Source: an uncultured Clostridia bacterium
GTDB lineage: Bacteria; Bacillota; Clostridia; TANB77; CAG-508
Reading direction: 5' to 3'
NCBI GenBank assembly: GCA_944386375.1
Contig: CALXAW010000033.1
Coordinates: 1-12,677, forward strand
DNA: 12,677 nucleotides
The notes beneath the pieces are model-generated. The model was not told the origin of the DNA. It made no database searches and was given only the letters and a program-made list of their open reading frames with translations. Positions 1 through 6,428 of this stretch are shown in pieces. Position numbers and translations under genes: made by a program. How positions within the stretch are numbered: position 1 is the first letter of the stretch; each line of letters starts with the position of its first letter.

Positions 1-38
1 TACAATTTTATAGAAAAATTATTTATAAATTTTCAAAA

Positions 39-68
39 TTGACAACCTCATATAAAAATTTATATAAT
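39..68 (+). promoter_or_regulatory. Promoter of the secretion-like operon (distal)
   Basis: A perfect -35 box TTGACA (39-44) is followed after 18 bp by a perfect -10 box TATAAT (63-68). It lies upstream of the first small gene and reads into the VirD4-like operon, so the operon appears to begin inside this window. The surrounding sequence from 1 to 146 is almost pure A/T and holds no other gene that I can see. Confidence 0.6.
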
Positions 69-93
69 TTTATCATAAATTTTTAAAAAAGTA

Positions 94-122
94 TAGACAA
101 ATTAAAAAAAATATTGTATTAT
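94..122 (+). promoter_or_regulatory. Second, proximal promoter of the secretion-like operon
   Basis: TAGACA (94-99), a 17 bp spacer and TATTAT (117-122) form a reasonable second sigma-A-type promoter about 55 bp downstream of the first. It would start transcription near 129, only a few bases ahead of the ribosome binding site at 136-145. Tandem promoters of this kind suggest that the operon has its own regulated start. Confidence 0.4.
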
Positions 123-149
123 AGGTAAAAAATGTAAGGCGGTGATATT

Positions 150-296
150 ATTTCTAAATTAATTAACATTTTTTTTATATCTTTTATTATTAATCTATTT
201 ATAACTATTTATACTATTTACACAATTTTTGATATTAAATTTTTTCATAATCTTCAAGGTTCCAAATTAGAAATTAAGAAAAAAAGCTTAAAGTAG
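150..296 (+). CDS. Putative 48-residue single-pass membrane protein, ATT start
   Basis: A short open frame runs to TAG at 294-296, directly before the ribosome binding site of the coupling-protein gene. It follows a near-consensus Shine-Dalgarno AAGGCGGTGA (136-145), but no ATG, GTG or TTG lies at a usable distance in this frame. The only candidates are ATT codons at 147 and 150, so the start is unusual and uncertain. The predicted peptide begins with about 30 hydrophobic residues rich in Ile and Phe, enough for one membrane helix. It ends in a basic, Lys-rich tail that would be cytosolic. I do not recognise a family. Its place as first gene of the operon suggests a small partner of the secretion-like proteins, but this is inference, and the frame could also be a non-coding leader. 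Confidence 0.4.
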   Translation: MSKLINIFFISFIINLFITIYTIYTIFDIKFFHNLQGSKLEIKKKSLK

Positions 297-311
297 GAGG
301 TGACATATATA
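295..311 (+). promoter_or_regulatory. Ribosome binding site pointing to an ATA start of the T4CP
   Basis: AGGAGGTGA (295-303) is a near-perfect anti-16S match. The in-frame GTG at 300-302 lies inside it and cannot be read from it in the usual way. The codon at the right distance, five bases after the site, is ATA (309-311). Confidence 0.5.
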
Positions 312-2003
312 AAAGTTAGTTTTTTTCAAGTTTGTTTTATATTCATTTTTTTAGTTATATCTTGTATATTTGCAATTTTACTTTTTAATCCAATATATTT
401 ATCAGATGAAGTTATAATAGAATATGGATTTAAACCTTTTGATATTTGCAAAGAAAACCCTGTACTTTGGGAATATATTAAAAAAATATATATTTTTACT
501 TTTGTTTTTTCTAATATAGTTATAAGTAATTTTATTTATAACAAATTATTTGAAAAGAAAAATAAGGTTAAAACTAAAAGAACAAATAGAAATAATAGTA
601 AAAACAAATTGCAATTATTAATAGGTTGTGATGAGGAAACGCAAGAAGATATATATATTCCAGAAAGTGGATTATACCAAAATTTTTTAATTACCGGAAC
701 TATAGGTTCAGGTAAAACAAGTTCTGCTATGTACCCATTAACACGTCAATTAATAGAATATAATAGTAATAATATGCAAAATAAAATGGGCATGTTAATT
801 TTAGATGTAAAAGGTAATTATTATAATCAAGTAAAGGAATATGTACAAAAATATAATTTGATGCAAGATTTAATTGTTTTAGAAATTAATTCTAAAATAA
901 AATATAATCCGTTACATAAACCTCATTTAAAGCCACAGGTATTAGCAAATCAATTAAAAACTATATTATTATTATTTTCGGAAAATAATTCTGAGTCTTT
1001 TTGGCTAGATAAAGCAGAGCAAGTTATTGCAGAATGTATTAAATTGTGTAGATTATATAATAATGGTTATGTTACTTTTTTAGAATTGCATAAATTAATA
1101 ACTTTACCAGATTATTATAAGGAAAAAATAAAGTTATTAAGAGAGCTTTTTGTTTCTTCAAAATTTTCTGTAAAAGAAGTTTATGATCTAAATAGTTCTT
1201 TAGAATTTTTACAAAATGAGTTTTCTAAATTAGATTCACGTACAATGGCTATTTTAAAATCAGAAATCACAAGAATTACTTCAACTTTTATTTCAGATTA
1301 TGATGTTTTAAGTACTTTTTGCCCTAGGGAAGAAGAGTTAACTTTTAAGGGATTTTCAGAAATTTTACAAAAAGGGAAAATTGTTGTTTTAAATATTAAT
1401 ATTGCAGAGTATAGAAATCTTTCTAAAATAATTGCTGCATATTTAAAATTAGATTTTCAAACTCAAGTTATGTCAAATTTATCTAATAATAAAACAAGGC
1501 CATCTGCTTTTATTTGCGACGAATATGCCGAATATGTAACAAAAACAGATAGTGAATTTTTTTCGTTAAGTAGAGAAGCTAAGTGTATTAATATTGTTAG
1601 TACTCAAAGTTATTCTTCAATAAAAAATACTTTAAAAGATGAGTCTGCTGTAAAAGTTATTATTCAAAATTTAATAAATAAAATATGGTTTAGAACAGAT
1701 GATATTTTCACTATTGAAGAAGCACAAAAACAACTTGGAAAGGAAGAAAAAACAAAGGTATCACAAAGTATTTCTGAAAGTGCAAAAGAGACAAAGTATA
1801 GTTATTTTACGCATTCTTTAAATTCGCAAAATTCTAGTATTCAAGAAAGTTATAATACATATACACAAAATGATTATATTTATGATACTAATTTTTTTAC
1901 ACAAAGTTTAGAAACATTTTCAACTCTTACATTTTTATCTGATGGAAATAAAATTTTAAAACCGCGTAAATTAAAGATGTTTCCATATTTTTTAGAACAA
2001 TAA
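300..2003 (+). CDS. VirD4/TraG-type coupling ATPase (T4CP)
   Basis: Type IV coupling protein: a membrane-anchored hexameric ATPase that in conjugation systems recruits substrate and feeds it to the secretion channel. Two membrane helices lie near residues 8-30 and 61-81, followed by a basic linker. The ATPase domain has Walker A GTIGSGKT (133-140), the LDVKGNYY strand (168-175), Walker B with FICDEYAEY (404-412), and the STQSYSS segment (434-440) typical of the TraG/TraD C-terminal part. A Ser/Tyr/Asn-rich stretch and a closing conserved strand follow, as in other T4CPs. The length of 567 residues is normal. The GTG at 300 overlaps the Shine-Dalgarno AGGAGGTGA (295-303), so it is a poor start. 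ATA at 309 is correctly spaced, and no other in-frame ATG, GTG or TTG occurs until about residue 104. The gene lies between the small membrane ORF and the pilin-like gene. An HerA-like role other than conjugation cannot be excluded. Confidence 0.88.
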   Translation: MTYIKVSFFQVCFIFIFLVISCIFAILLFNPIYLSDEVIIEYGFKPFDICKENPVLWEYIKKIYIFTFVFSNIVISNFIYNKLFEKKNKVKTKRTNRNNSKNKLQLLIGCDEETQEDIYIPESGLYQNFLITGTIGSGKTSSAMYPLTRQLIEYNSNNMQNKMGMLILDVKGNYYNQVKEYVQKYNLMQDLIVLEINSKIKYNPLHKPHLKPQVLANQLKTILLLFSENNSESFWLDKAEQVIAECIKLCRLYNNGYVTFLELHKLITLPDYYKEKIKLLRELFVSSKFSVKEVYDLNSSLEFLQNEFSKLDSRTMAILKSEITRITSTFISDYDVLSTFCPREEELTFKGFSEILQKGKIVVLNINIAEYRNLSKIIAAYLKLDFQTQVMSNLSNNKTRPSAFICDEYAEYVTKTDSEFFSLSREAKCINIVSTQSYSSIKNTLKDESAVKVIIQNLINKIWFRTDDIFTIEEAQKQLGKEEKTKVSQSISESAKETKYSYFTHSLNSQNSSIQESYNTYTQNDYIYDTNFFTQSLETFSTLTFLSDGNKILKPRKLKMFPYFLEQ

Positions 2004-2038
2004 TATTGTATAAATTATAAAAAAGAAAGGATGATTTT

Positions 2039-2365
2039 ATGAATAAAAAAATTTTTTATTTTTGTTTTATTATATTTTTTTCAAGTTTAATTATATATAT
2101 TTTTAGCATTAATTCATATGCTGCAACTCCAAAGTTAGTAAGTACTATAACAAAGGCGTTTGAAAATATAGAAGATTGGATTTTAAAAATAGCAACACCA
2201 GCGGCAGCAGTAGCAGTAGGAACTGGTATTTTTATGCAAAAGTTTAGCTTTGGAGATGAAGAAAGAATTAGAATGGGAAAAAAGATAATAAGGGGTTCAT
2301 TATTTGCTTATGCATTTATATTAGCTATAGATTTAATTTTATCTGCAATAGATTCTTTAATATGA
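2039..2365 (+). CDS. VirB2/TrbC-like (Maff2-type) pilin-like membrane protein
   Basis: This 108-residue protein has a signal-peptide-like N-terminus (residues 1-28, ending near SYAA) and two hydrophobic helices at about 46-66 and 84-104. They are separated by a short charged loop, FGDEERIRMGKK (71-82). This is the layout of VirB2/TrbC pilins and of the small Maff2-type proteins that stand between VirD4 and VirB6 in Gram-positive conjugation modules. Such proteins are thought to form or line the transfer channel. ATG at 2039 follows AAAGG with 8 bp spacing, and it is the only ATG start in the five-gene operon. It lies 35 bp after the coupling ATPase and 13 bp before the VirB6-like gene. Assignment rests on size, topology and position, since the family is poorly conserved. 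Confidence 0.75.
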   Translation: MNKKIFYFCFIIFFSSLIIYIFSINSYAATPKLVSTITKAFENIEDWILKIATPAAAVAVGTGIFMQKFSFGDEERIRMGKKIIRGSLFAYAFILAIDLILSAIDSLI

Positions 2366-2378
2366 TAGGAGTGAGGTT

Positions 2379-3266
2379 GTGGAAGAAAATTCAAATACAA
2401 ATAGTACAACAGATACAATAATACAAACAATAAACACAATTTTTGAAAACTTATTTTCATCAATTGATAATAGTTTATATTCTGTTTTAGATAATATAAC
2501 TTTTATTACTTCTGATATTTTAAATGATAAGTATTTTGAAAAGATATTTGGAACTGCTACAACTGATGGTATATTACTTATTGCAAATTCTCTTTTAATT
2601 GGTTTTTTGATTTATTATGCTCTACGAAATCTTTTGGCTAATTTTACATATGTTCAAATAGAATCACCTGTACAATTTGTACTTAAAATGATTATATTTG
2701 GTATTTGTATGAATAGTTCTTATTTTATAGTTGGACAAGTAATTGATATAATGTCTAATATTTCTCTTGCTATTAAAGAAATAGGTGAAAATTTATTTTC
2801 AAAAAATATAGGCTTTTCTGAACTGATAACATCAATTAATAATACTTTATCTGTTGATACTTCATCGATAAACATTTTTTCAATTGATGGTTTAATTAAA
2901 GCAACATTAACTATTTCTTTATTTAACCTGGTCTTTTCATATTCTTTGAGATATATTATGATAAAAGTTTTTATTCTTATTAGCCCATTTGCGTTTTTGG
3001 CATTATCACAAAATTCTACTGCTTGGTTTTTTAAGGCATGGATACGTAACTTTTTTTCTTTACTTTTTATTCAAATAATTGTGGCTTTAGTTCTATTAAT
3101 ATTATTTTCTATGGATTATTCTTCTAATAATTTATTAGTTAAATTTTTATATATTGGTGGAATTTATGCACTAATAAGAGTTAATACATTTGTAAGAGAA
3201 TTTATAGGTGGTGTTTCTACAAATGTTCAGTCTGGAATAAATGGGTTATTTAATTTTAGAAAATAG
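2379..3266 (+). CDS. VirB6/TrbL-like polytopic channel protein
   Basis: This 295-residue protein has about six membrane segments (roughly 62-82, 97-123, 170-190, 192-210, 223-245 and 252-268) and a hydrophilic N-terminus of about 60 residues. The stretch around 190-225, with RYIMIKVFILISPFAF followed by WFFKAWIRNF, matches the core of the Firmicute TrbL/VirB6 family, the inner-membrane part of type IV secretion channels. The C-terminal tail (about 270-295) is Gly/Asn-rich, as in relatives. The GTG start at 2379 follows AGGAGTGAGG (2368-2377). The gene is tightly linked to the VirB2-like gene before it and the PrgI-like gene after it, which is the canonical order. It is shorter than many TrbL proteins and lacks an extended C-terminal domain. 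Confidence 0.8.
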   Translation: MEENSNTNSTTDTIIQTINTIFENLFSSIDNSLYSVLDNITFITSDILNDKYFEKIFGTATTDGILLIANSLLIGFLIYYALRNLLANFTYVQIESPVQFVLKMIIFGICMNSSYFIVGQVIDIMSNISLAIKEIGENLFSKNIGFSELITSINNTLSVDTSSINIFSIDGLIKATLTISLFNLVFSYSLRYIMIKVFILISPFAFLALSQNSTAWFFKAWIRNFFSLLFIQIIVALVLLILFSMDYSSNNLLVKFLYIGGIYALIRVNTFVREFIGGVSTNVQSGINGLFNFRK

Positions 3267-3277
3267 GAGGAGTTATT

Positions 3278-3559
3278 TTGAAATTTATTTTTCCGCAAAA
3301 TTATAATTTTAAAAGTAAGTTGTTAGGAATTATTGATTATACTACAGCGATTTTAAATGTTATAATAGCAATTATTTTATTTTGTATAGTAAATGTTATT
3401 TTTTCTAGCATAAATATAAAAATATTTGTTTTTATAGTGGTGTTTTTTCCTGTATTTTTATTTAGTATTATAGGGTTTAATGGAGAAAACATAATAGCTG
3501 TTTGCAATTATTTATTAAAATATATTTTTAAGCCTAAAATTTTATTATATAAAAAGTAA
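3278..3559 (+). CDS. PrgI-like small membrane protein (VirB3-like position)
   Basis: This 93-residue protein has two membrane helices (about 22-43 and 48-68). Its N-terminus, FIFPQNYNFKSKLLG (3-17), and its C-terminus, KYIFKPKILLYKK (81-93), fit the PrgI family of Gram-positive conjugation systems. PrgI proteins occupy the VirB3 place and normally sit immediately before, and work with, the VirB4 ATPase. The TTG start at 3278 follows AGGAGG (3265-3270) with 7 bp spacing. Here the operon stops after this gene: the next 70 bp hold a promoter and then a DnaD-like gene instead of virB4. The protein may therefore lack its usual partner, or the partner may be encoded elsewhere. Confidence 0.75.
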   Translation: MKFIFPQNYNFKSKLLGIIDYTTAILNVIIAIILFCIVNVIFSSINIKIFVFIVVFFPVFLFSIIGFNGENIIAVCNYLLKYIFKPKILLYKK

Positions 3560-3588
3560 TTTACTTTCATTATAAAAAATGATATAAT
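3560..3588 (+). promoter_or_regulatory. Promoter of the dnaD-like/dnaC-like pair
   Basis: TTTACT (3560-3565), 17 bp and a perfect TATAAT (3583-3588) lie between the PrgI-like gene and the DnaD-like gene. This suggests that the replication pair is transcribed separately from the secretion-like operon. The start would fall near 3595, about 33 bp before the chosen ATG. Confidence 0.55.
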
Positions 3589-3627
3589 TTGACAAAGTTT
3601 GTATTAAATTTATTTAAGGAGAGAGCT

Positions 3628-4614
3628 ATGAAATTAGAACATAAAGAAAAATCAATGTTATTTTCAGAAACAACTATACCAGATATATTTTTTACAGAAT
3701 ATTTATCACAGATTCCAGGTGACTATATGAAGATATACATATATATGGTATTTTTGTCAAAATATAACAAAGACATAAAGATAAATGATTTATCTAAGAT
3801 TTTGTCTCTTCCATATAAAGAGATAAGTGAAGGCACAAAGTTTTTAGAGGAAAATGGATTAATTATAAAAAAGGGGACAGGTTATTTAATTGTTGATTTA
3901 CAAGAAGCAACATTACATAAATTGTATAAGCCTAATCTTACACTTTCTCCTGACAAAATAAAAGAGAATGCAAAAAATAAATCAAGAGCAAAAGCAATAG
4001 AACATATTAATAACACATATTTTCAAGGAACAATGGGGCCACTTTGGTATAATCAAATTAACTTGTGGTTTGATAAATATAATTTTGAAGAACAGGTTAT
4101 GATTGGTCTTTTTGATTATTGTTATAATAAAAGGGCATTACATAAAAATTATGTACAAACAGTTGCTGATGCTTGGGGCATGAACGGAATTAGGACATGG
4201 AGTGATTTAGAAAAATATGAACAGCATAGAGAAAAGTTGGCTCAAATAAAAAGAACAATTGCAAAAAAATTAGGAAAAAGAGATGGGCTTACTCAGTATG
4301 AGGAAGCATATATAGAAAAATGGGTATGCGAATTTAAGTATGATTTAGATATTATAGAAATTGCACTTAAAAGAACAACTCTTAAATCTAGCCCTACTTT
4401 TGAATATATAAACAATATTATTACAGATTGGCATGAAAGAAATTTAAAAACTCCTAATGAAGTTCAAGAGTTCTTAGAAAAAAGAAAACAACAAAATAAA
4501 AATGCTAAAAACTTAGAAAAACAGGTATCTAAGGCTTCGTATGAACAAAGAAAATATAGTAATTTAGAATTTTTGTATGCAAATAAAGAAATTAAAGGAG
4601 AAAATCATGGCTAA
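3628..4614 (+). CDS. DnaD-like primosome protein with two DnaB_2 domains
   Basis: This 328-residue DnaD-family protein should help remodel DNA and recruit the helicase loader at origins or stalled forks. The N-terminal part (about 15-95) looks like the winged-helix domain of DnaD, beginning TIPDIFFTEYLS. Two C-terminal-type (DnaB_2) domains follow, at about 125-195 and 205-280. Each ends with the YxxxIxxxW-type motif of the family: YVQTVADAW (175-183) and YINNIITDW (260-268). A charged, Lys/Gln-rich tail follows. I place the start at ATG 3628, behind AAGGAGAG (3616-3623), not at the TTG at 3589, which adds 13 residues and has no binding site. The stop overlaps the start of the loader gene by 8 bp, so the two are translationally coupled and probably act together. 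Confidence 0.87.
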   Translation: MKLEHKEKSMLFSETTIPDIFFTEYLSQIPGDYMKIYIYMVFLSKYNKDIKINDLSKILSLPYKEISEGTKFLEENGLIIKKGTGYLIVDLQEATLHKLYKPNLTLSPDKIKENAKNKSRAKAIEHINNTYFQGTMGPLWYNQINLWFDKYNFEEQVMIGLFDYCYNKRALHKNYVQTVADAWGMNGIRTWSDLEKYEQHREKLAQIKRTIAKKLGKRDGLTQYEEAYIEKWVCEFKYDLDIIEIALKRTTLKSSPTFEYINNIITDWHERNLKTPNEVQEFLEKRKQQNKNAKNLEKQVSKASYEQRKYSNLEFLYANKEIKGENHG

Positions 4615-5644
4615 TGAAGTTTTAAAAACATTACTAAAAGAATATGAACAAAAAAGAATAAGGTCAGAAATGGAATTAGAATCAAGAAAAGAAAGGTTAT
4701 ATAAAGAGATTCCAAGGCTTGAAGAAATAGAAGATGAGTTAAATAGTTATGCTATAAAAACTGCAAAAAGTATTTTAAGTGGAGGAGATTATTCTTTAGA
4801 TGAGCTTAATAAGCGTGTTATTAAATTAAAAAAAGAAAAAGAAGAAATTTTAAGTAAAGCAGGTCTTGATGCTTCGTGTTTAAAGCCTAGATATGAATGT
4901 AATATTTGTAAAGATACAGGATATATTTTAGATGATAATTATAATACAATAATGTGTACTTGCCTAAGGCAAAAACTGTTAGATATATCTTATAATAAAT
5001 CAAATATGTCTAATCTGAATAAAGAAAATTTTGACACATTTAACTTAAATGTTTTTTCTAATAAGGTAGATGTAGAAAAATTTAAGGCAAATATTTCACC
5101 AAGAAAAAATATGGAGTATATTTATAAAAAGTGTAGAGCTTTTGTAGAGAATTTTGATAATCCTGATTATAAAAATTTATTATTTACAGGAAATACTGGA
5201 CTTGGAAAAACATTTATGTCTAATTGCATTGCAAATGAGTTACTAAAAATGGGGAAAACGGTTCTTTATCAAACCGCGCCTGTTTTGTTAGAGACTATTA
5301 TTGATAATAAAATGGCAAAAAATAAAAAAGATAGTCAAAAAGAGTTTTATAAAAATGTTTTAGAATGTGACTTACTTATAATTGATGATTTAGGTACAGA
5401 ATGTATAAATAGCATGAAACTTAGCGAATTATTTACTATATTAAATACTAGATTATTAAATTTTAATTCTAAAATTACTAAAACTATAATTTCTACTAAT
5501 TTGGGAATTGACAAGATTTTTAATAGTTATGAAGAAAGAATTGGCTCTAGAATCGCTGGCTTTTATGATATCTTGTATTTCTTTGGTGATGATTTAAGAT
5601 TAAAAAGACGGATAGGTATTCCTATCCGTTTATATCGTTATTAG
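4607..5644 (+). CDS. DnaC/DnaI-like replicative helicase loader ATPase
   Basis: This 345-residue AAA+ helicase loader has an N-terminal coiled coil (about 10-85) and a Cys-rich finger with C98, C101, C117 and C119, as in clostridial DnaC/DnaI proteins. The AAA+ domain has Walker A GNTGLGKT (195-202), Walker B LLIIDD (256-261), sensor 1 STN (296-298) and a box VII region GSRIAGFY (313-320). It would load the replicative DnaB-type helicase, with the overlapping DnaD-like protein as partner. ATG at 4607 follows AAAGGAG; an upstream ATG in the same frame (4577) lacks a site and lies deep in dnaD. The end is odd. Family members usually stop soon after the FFGDDLRLKRR segment (325-335), but here ten more residues are encoded by a hairpin that also forms the 3' end of the opposing gene. 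Confidence 0.9.
   Translation: MANEVLKTLLKEYEQKRIRSEMELESRKERLYKEIPRLEEIEDELNSYAIKTAKSILSGGDYSLDELNKRVIKLKKEKEEILSKAGLDASCLKPRYECNICKDTGYILDDNYNTIMCTCLRQKLLDISYNKSNMSNLNKENFDTFNLNVFSNKVDVEKFKANISPRKNMEYIYKKCRAFVENFDNPDYKNLLFTGNTGLGKTFMSNCIANELLKMGKTVLYQTAPVLLETIIDNKMAKNKKDSQKEFYKNVLECDLLIIDDLGTECINSMKLSELFTILNTRLLNFNSKITKTIISTNLGIDKIFNSYEERIGSRIAGFYDILYFFGDDLRLKRRIGIPIRLYRY
5606..5631 (-). terminator. Hairpin shared by the ends of two convergent genes
   Basis: ACGGATAGG (5608-5616) and CCTATCCGT (5621-5629) form a perfect 9 bp stem with loop TATT, extendable by a G-U and an A-U pair. On the minus strand the stem is followed by CTTTTTAATC, so it can act as an intrinsic terminator for the CBM gene. 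On the plus strand the following TTTATATCG is a weaker U tract. The hairpin lies wholly inside the loader reading frame and contains the TAG stop of the CBM gene. Confidence 0.65.
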
Positions 5645-6101
5645 ATGTTTTTCTTTTATAATTTCCTGATATTATTTTTGGTAAATATGTTATTATTTTA
5701 TAGACTGCTAAACGTATTTTTTTACTCCATAAATATGTTCTTCTTAAACGTCTTGCAGAGCCTATAGATGTTGGTTCATCATCTAAAACTAATAATTCTG
5801 TTTGCATTTTTTCTATTGGAAATACATAGTTTTGTCCATTGTTATTATCCCATTTATTTTCATTATTTCTAAAACAGAAATTAAATAGTTCGCCTTCTCC
5901 TAATTCTATTTCGGCTTGATAACCCAATTCTGTTTTTTCCATTTTAATGTCATTTACATTATCCCAATTCTCGCCAAAACCATAATGAATAAACACTTCT
6001 GTTGAAGAGTCTTGAAAAAATTCTCCTGTATATGAGATTTTTACTTTACTATTCTCCACTAATTTATCTGTATTGAAAAAAATATTCTTTTTTAATTCCA
6101 T
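5622..6101 (-). CDS. CBM25-like starch/glycogen-binding protein, cytosolic
   Basis: This 159-residue protein has one beta-sandwich carbohydrate-binding domain (about 18-96) of the CBM25/53 type. The pattern VFIHYGFGENWDN (36-48), DIKMEKTELGYQAEI (51-65) and the conserved FNFCFRNNENKWDNN block (73-87) followed by YVFPI (92-96) carries the aromatic and Asn residues expected to stack on alpha-glucan. There is no signal peptide and no catalytic domain, so it probably acts inside the cell, perhaps on glycogen granules. The tail (about 117-150) is basic and partly amphipathic (RRLRRTYLWSKK, then LAVYKIITYLPKIISG) and might bind a membrane or another protein. ATG at 6101 follows AAGGAG. The stop lies inside a hairpin overlapping the loader gene by 23 bp. 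Substrate and role are inferred from the domain only. Confidence 0.72.
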   Translation of the reverse strand: MELKKNIFFNTDKLVENSKVKISYTGEFFQDSSTEVFIHYGFGENWDNVNDIKMEKTELGYQAEIELGEGELFNFCFRNNENKWDNNNGQNYVFPIEKMQTELLVLDDEPTSIGSARRLRRTYLWSKKIRLAVYKIITYLPKIISGNYKRKTSNNDING

Positions 6102-6135
6102 CGACTTTTCTCCTTATTTATCTTTTGCTTTCACC

Positions 6136-6198
6136 ATTATAATATTAATTTTTACAATGTTCAAGTATTTTTTTAAAAATTTTTAAAAAAATTTTTTT
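6136..6198 (-). promoter_or_regulatory. Promoter of the CBM gene with an A/T-tract UP element
   Basis: Read on the minus strand, TTGAAC (6159-6164) is followed after exactly 17 bp by TATAAT (6136-6141), 35 bp before the CBM start codon. Directly upstream of the -35 box lie alternating pure tracts T7-A5-T5-A7-T7 (6168-6198). The first four tracts form a perfect 24 bp palindrome. Such tracts bend DNA and often serve as UP elements, so a strong promoter is likely. Confidence 0.65.
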
Positions 6199-6257
6199 AA
6201 TGAGGAATTATTTTAAAATATAAGCATATTAATAGTAACGAAAGTTATTTATATAAT

Positions 6258-6327
6258 ACTTTTAGTACAATAGGAAACTTATACTTTCCTATTGTACTAA
6301 AGTCGCTATAATCCAAAGTTGCACACA
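6258..6327 (+). repeat. Interspersed hairpin-plus-block element, copy A
   Basis: A perfect 17 bp stem (6261-6277 with 6285-6301, arm TTTAGTACAATAGGAAA, loop of 7) is extendable by two pairs past a bulged T. It is followed by a conserved 26-nt block (6302-6327) reading GTCGCTA, three variable bases, TCCAA, two variable bases, TTGCACACA. The block matches copy B at 21 of 26 positions. No U tract follows the stem, so it is not an intrinsic terminator. It lies in the 327 bp gap between the divergent CBM and VanW genes, outside both promoters. I do not recognise the family. Confidence 0.7.
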
Positions 6328-6368
6328 GATAAAAATAACTATAATTCATACATTATTAAGATAAAGAC

Positions 6369-6397
6369 TTGTAAAAAAACTTTTTTTGTGATATATT
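6369..6397 (+). promoter_or_regulatory. Promoter of the VanW-domain gene (extended -10)
   Basis: TTGTAA (6369-6374), 17 bp and TATATT (6392-6397) with TGA directly before the -10 box (6389-6391, an extended -10). Transcription would start near 6404 and give a leader of about 25 bases that contains the binding site AAAGGA. Confidence 0.55.
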
Positions 6398-6428
6398 TTT
6401 GTAGAAAAAGATTTTAGAAAGGACTAAT

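Noticed and set aside
3589..3627. Upstream TTG start for the DnaD-like gene
   Set aside because: No binding site precedes it, whereas ATG 3628 has AAGGAGAG; the TTG also sits just after the -10 box.
6258..6327. Group IIC intron remnant downstream of a hairpin
   Set aside because: Group IIC introns do insert after terminator stems, but the block after the stem does not begin with the expected GTGCG-type 5' end, and no reverse transcriptase or domain V is present.
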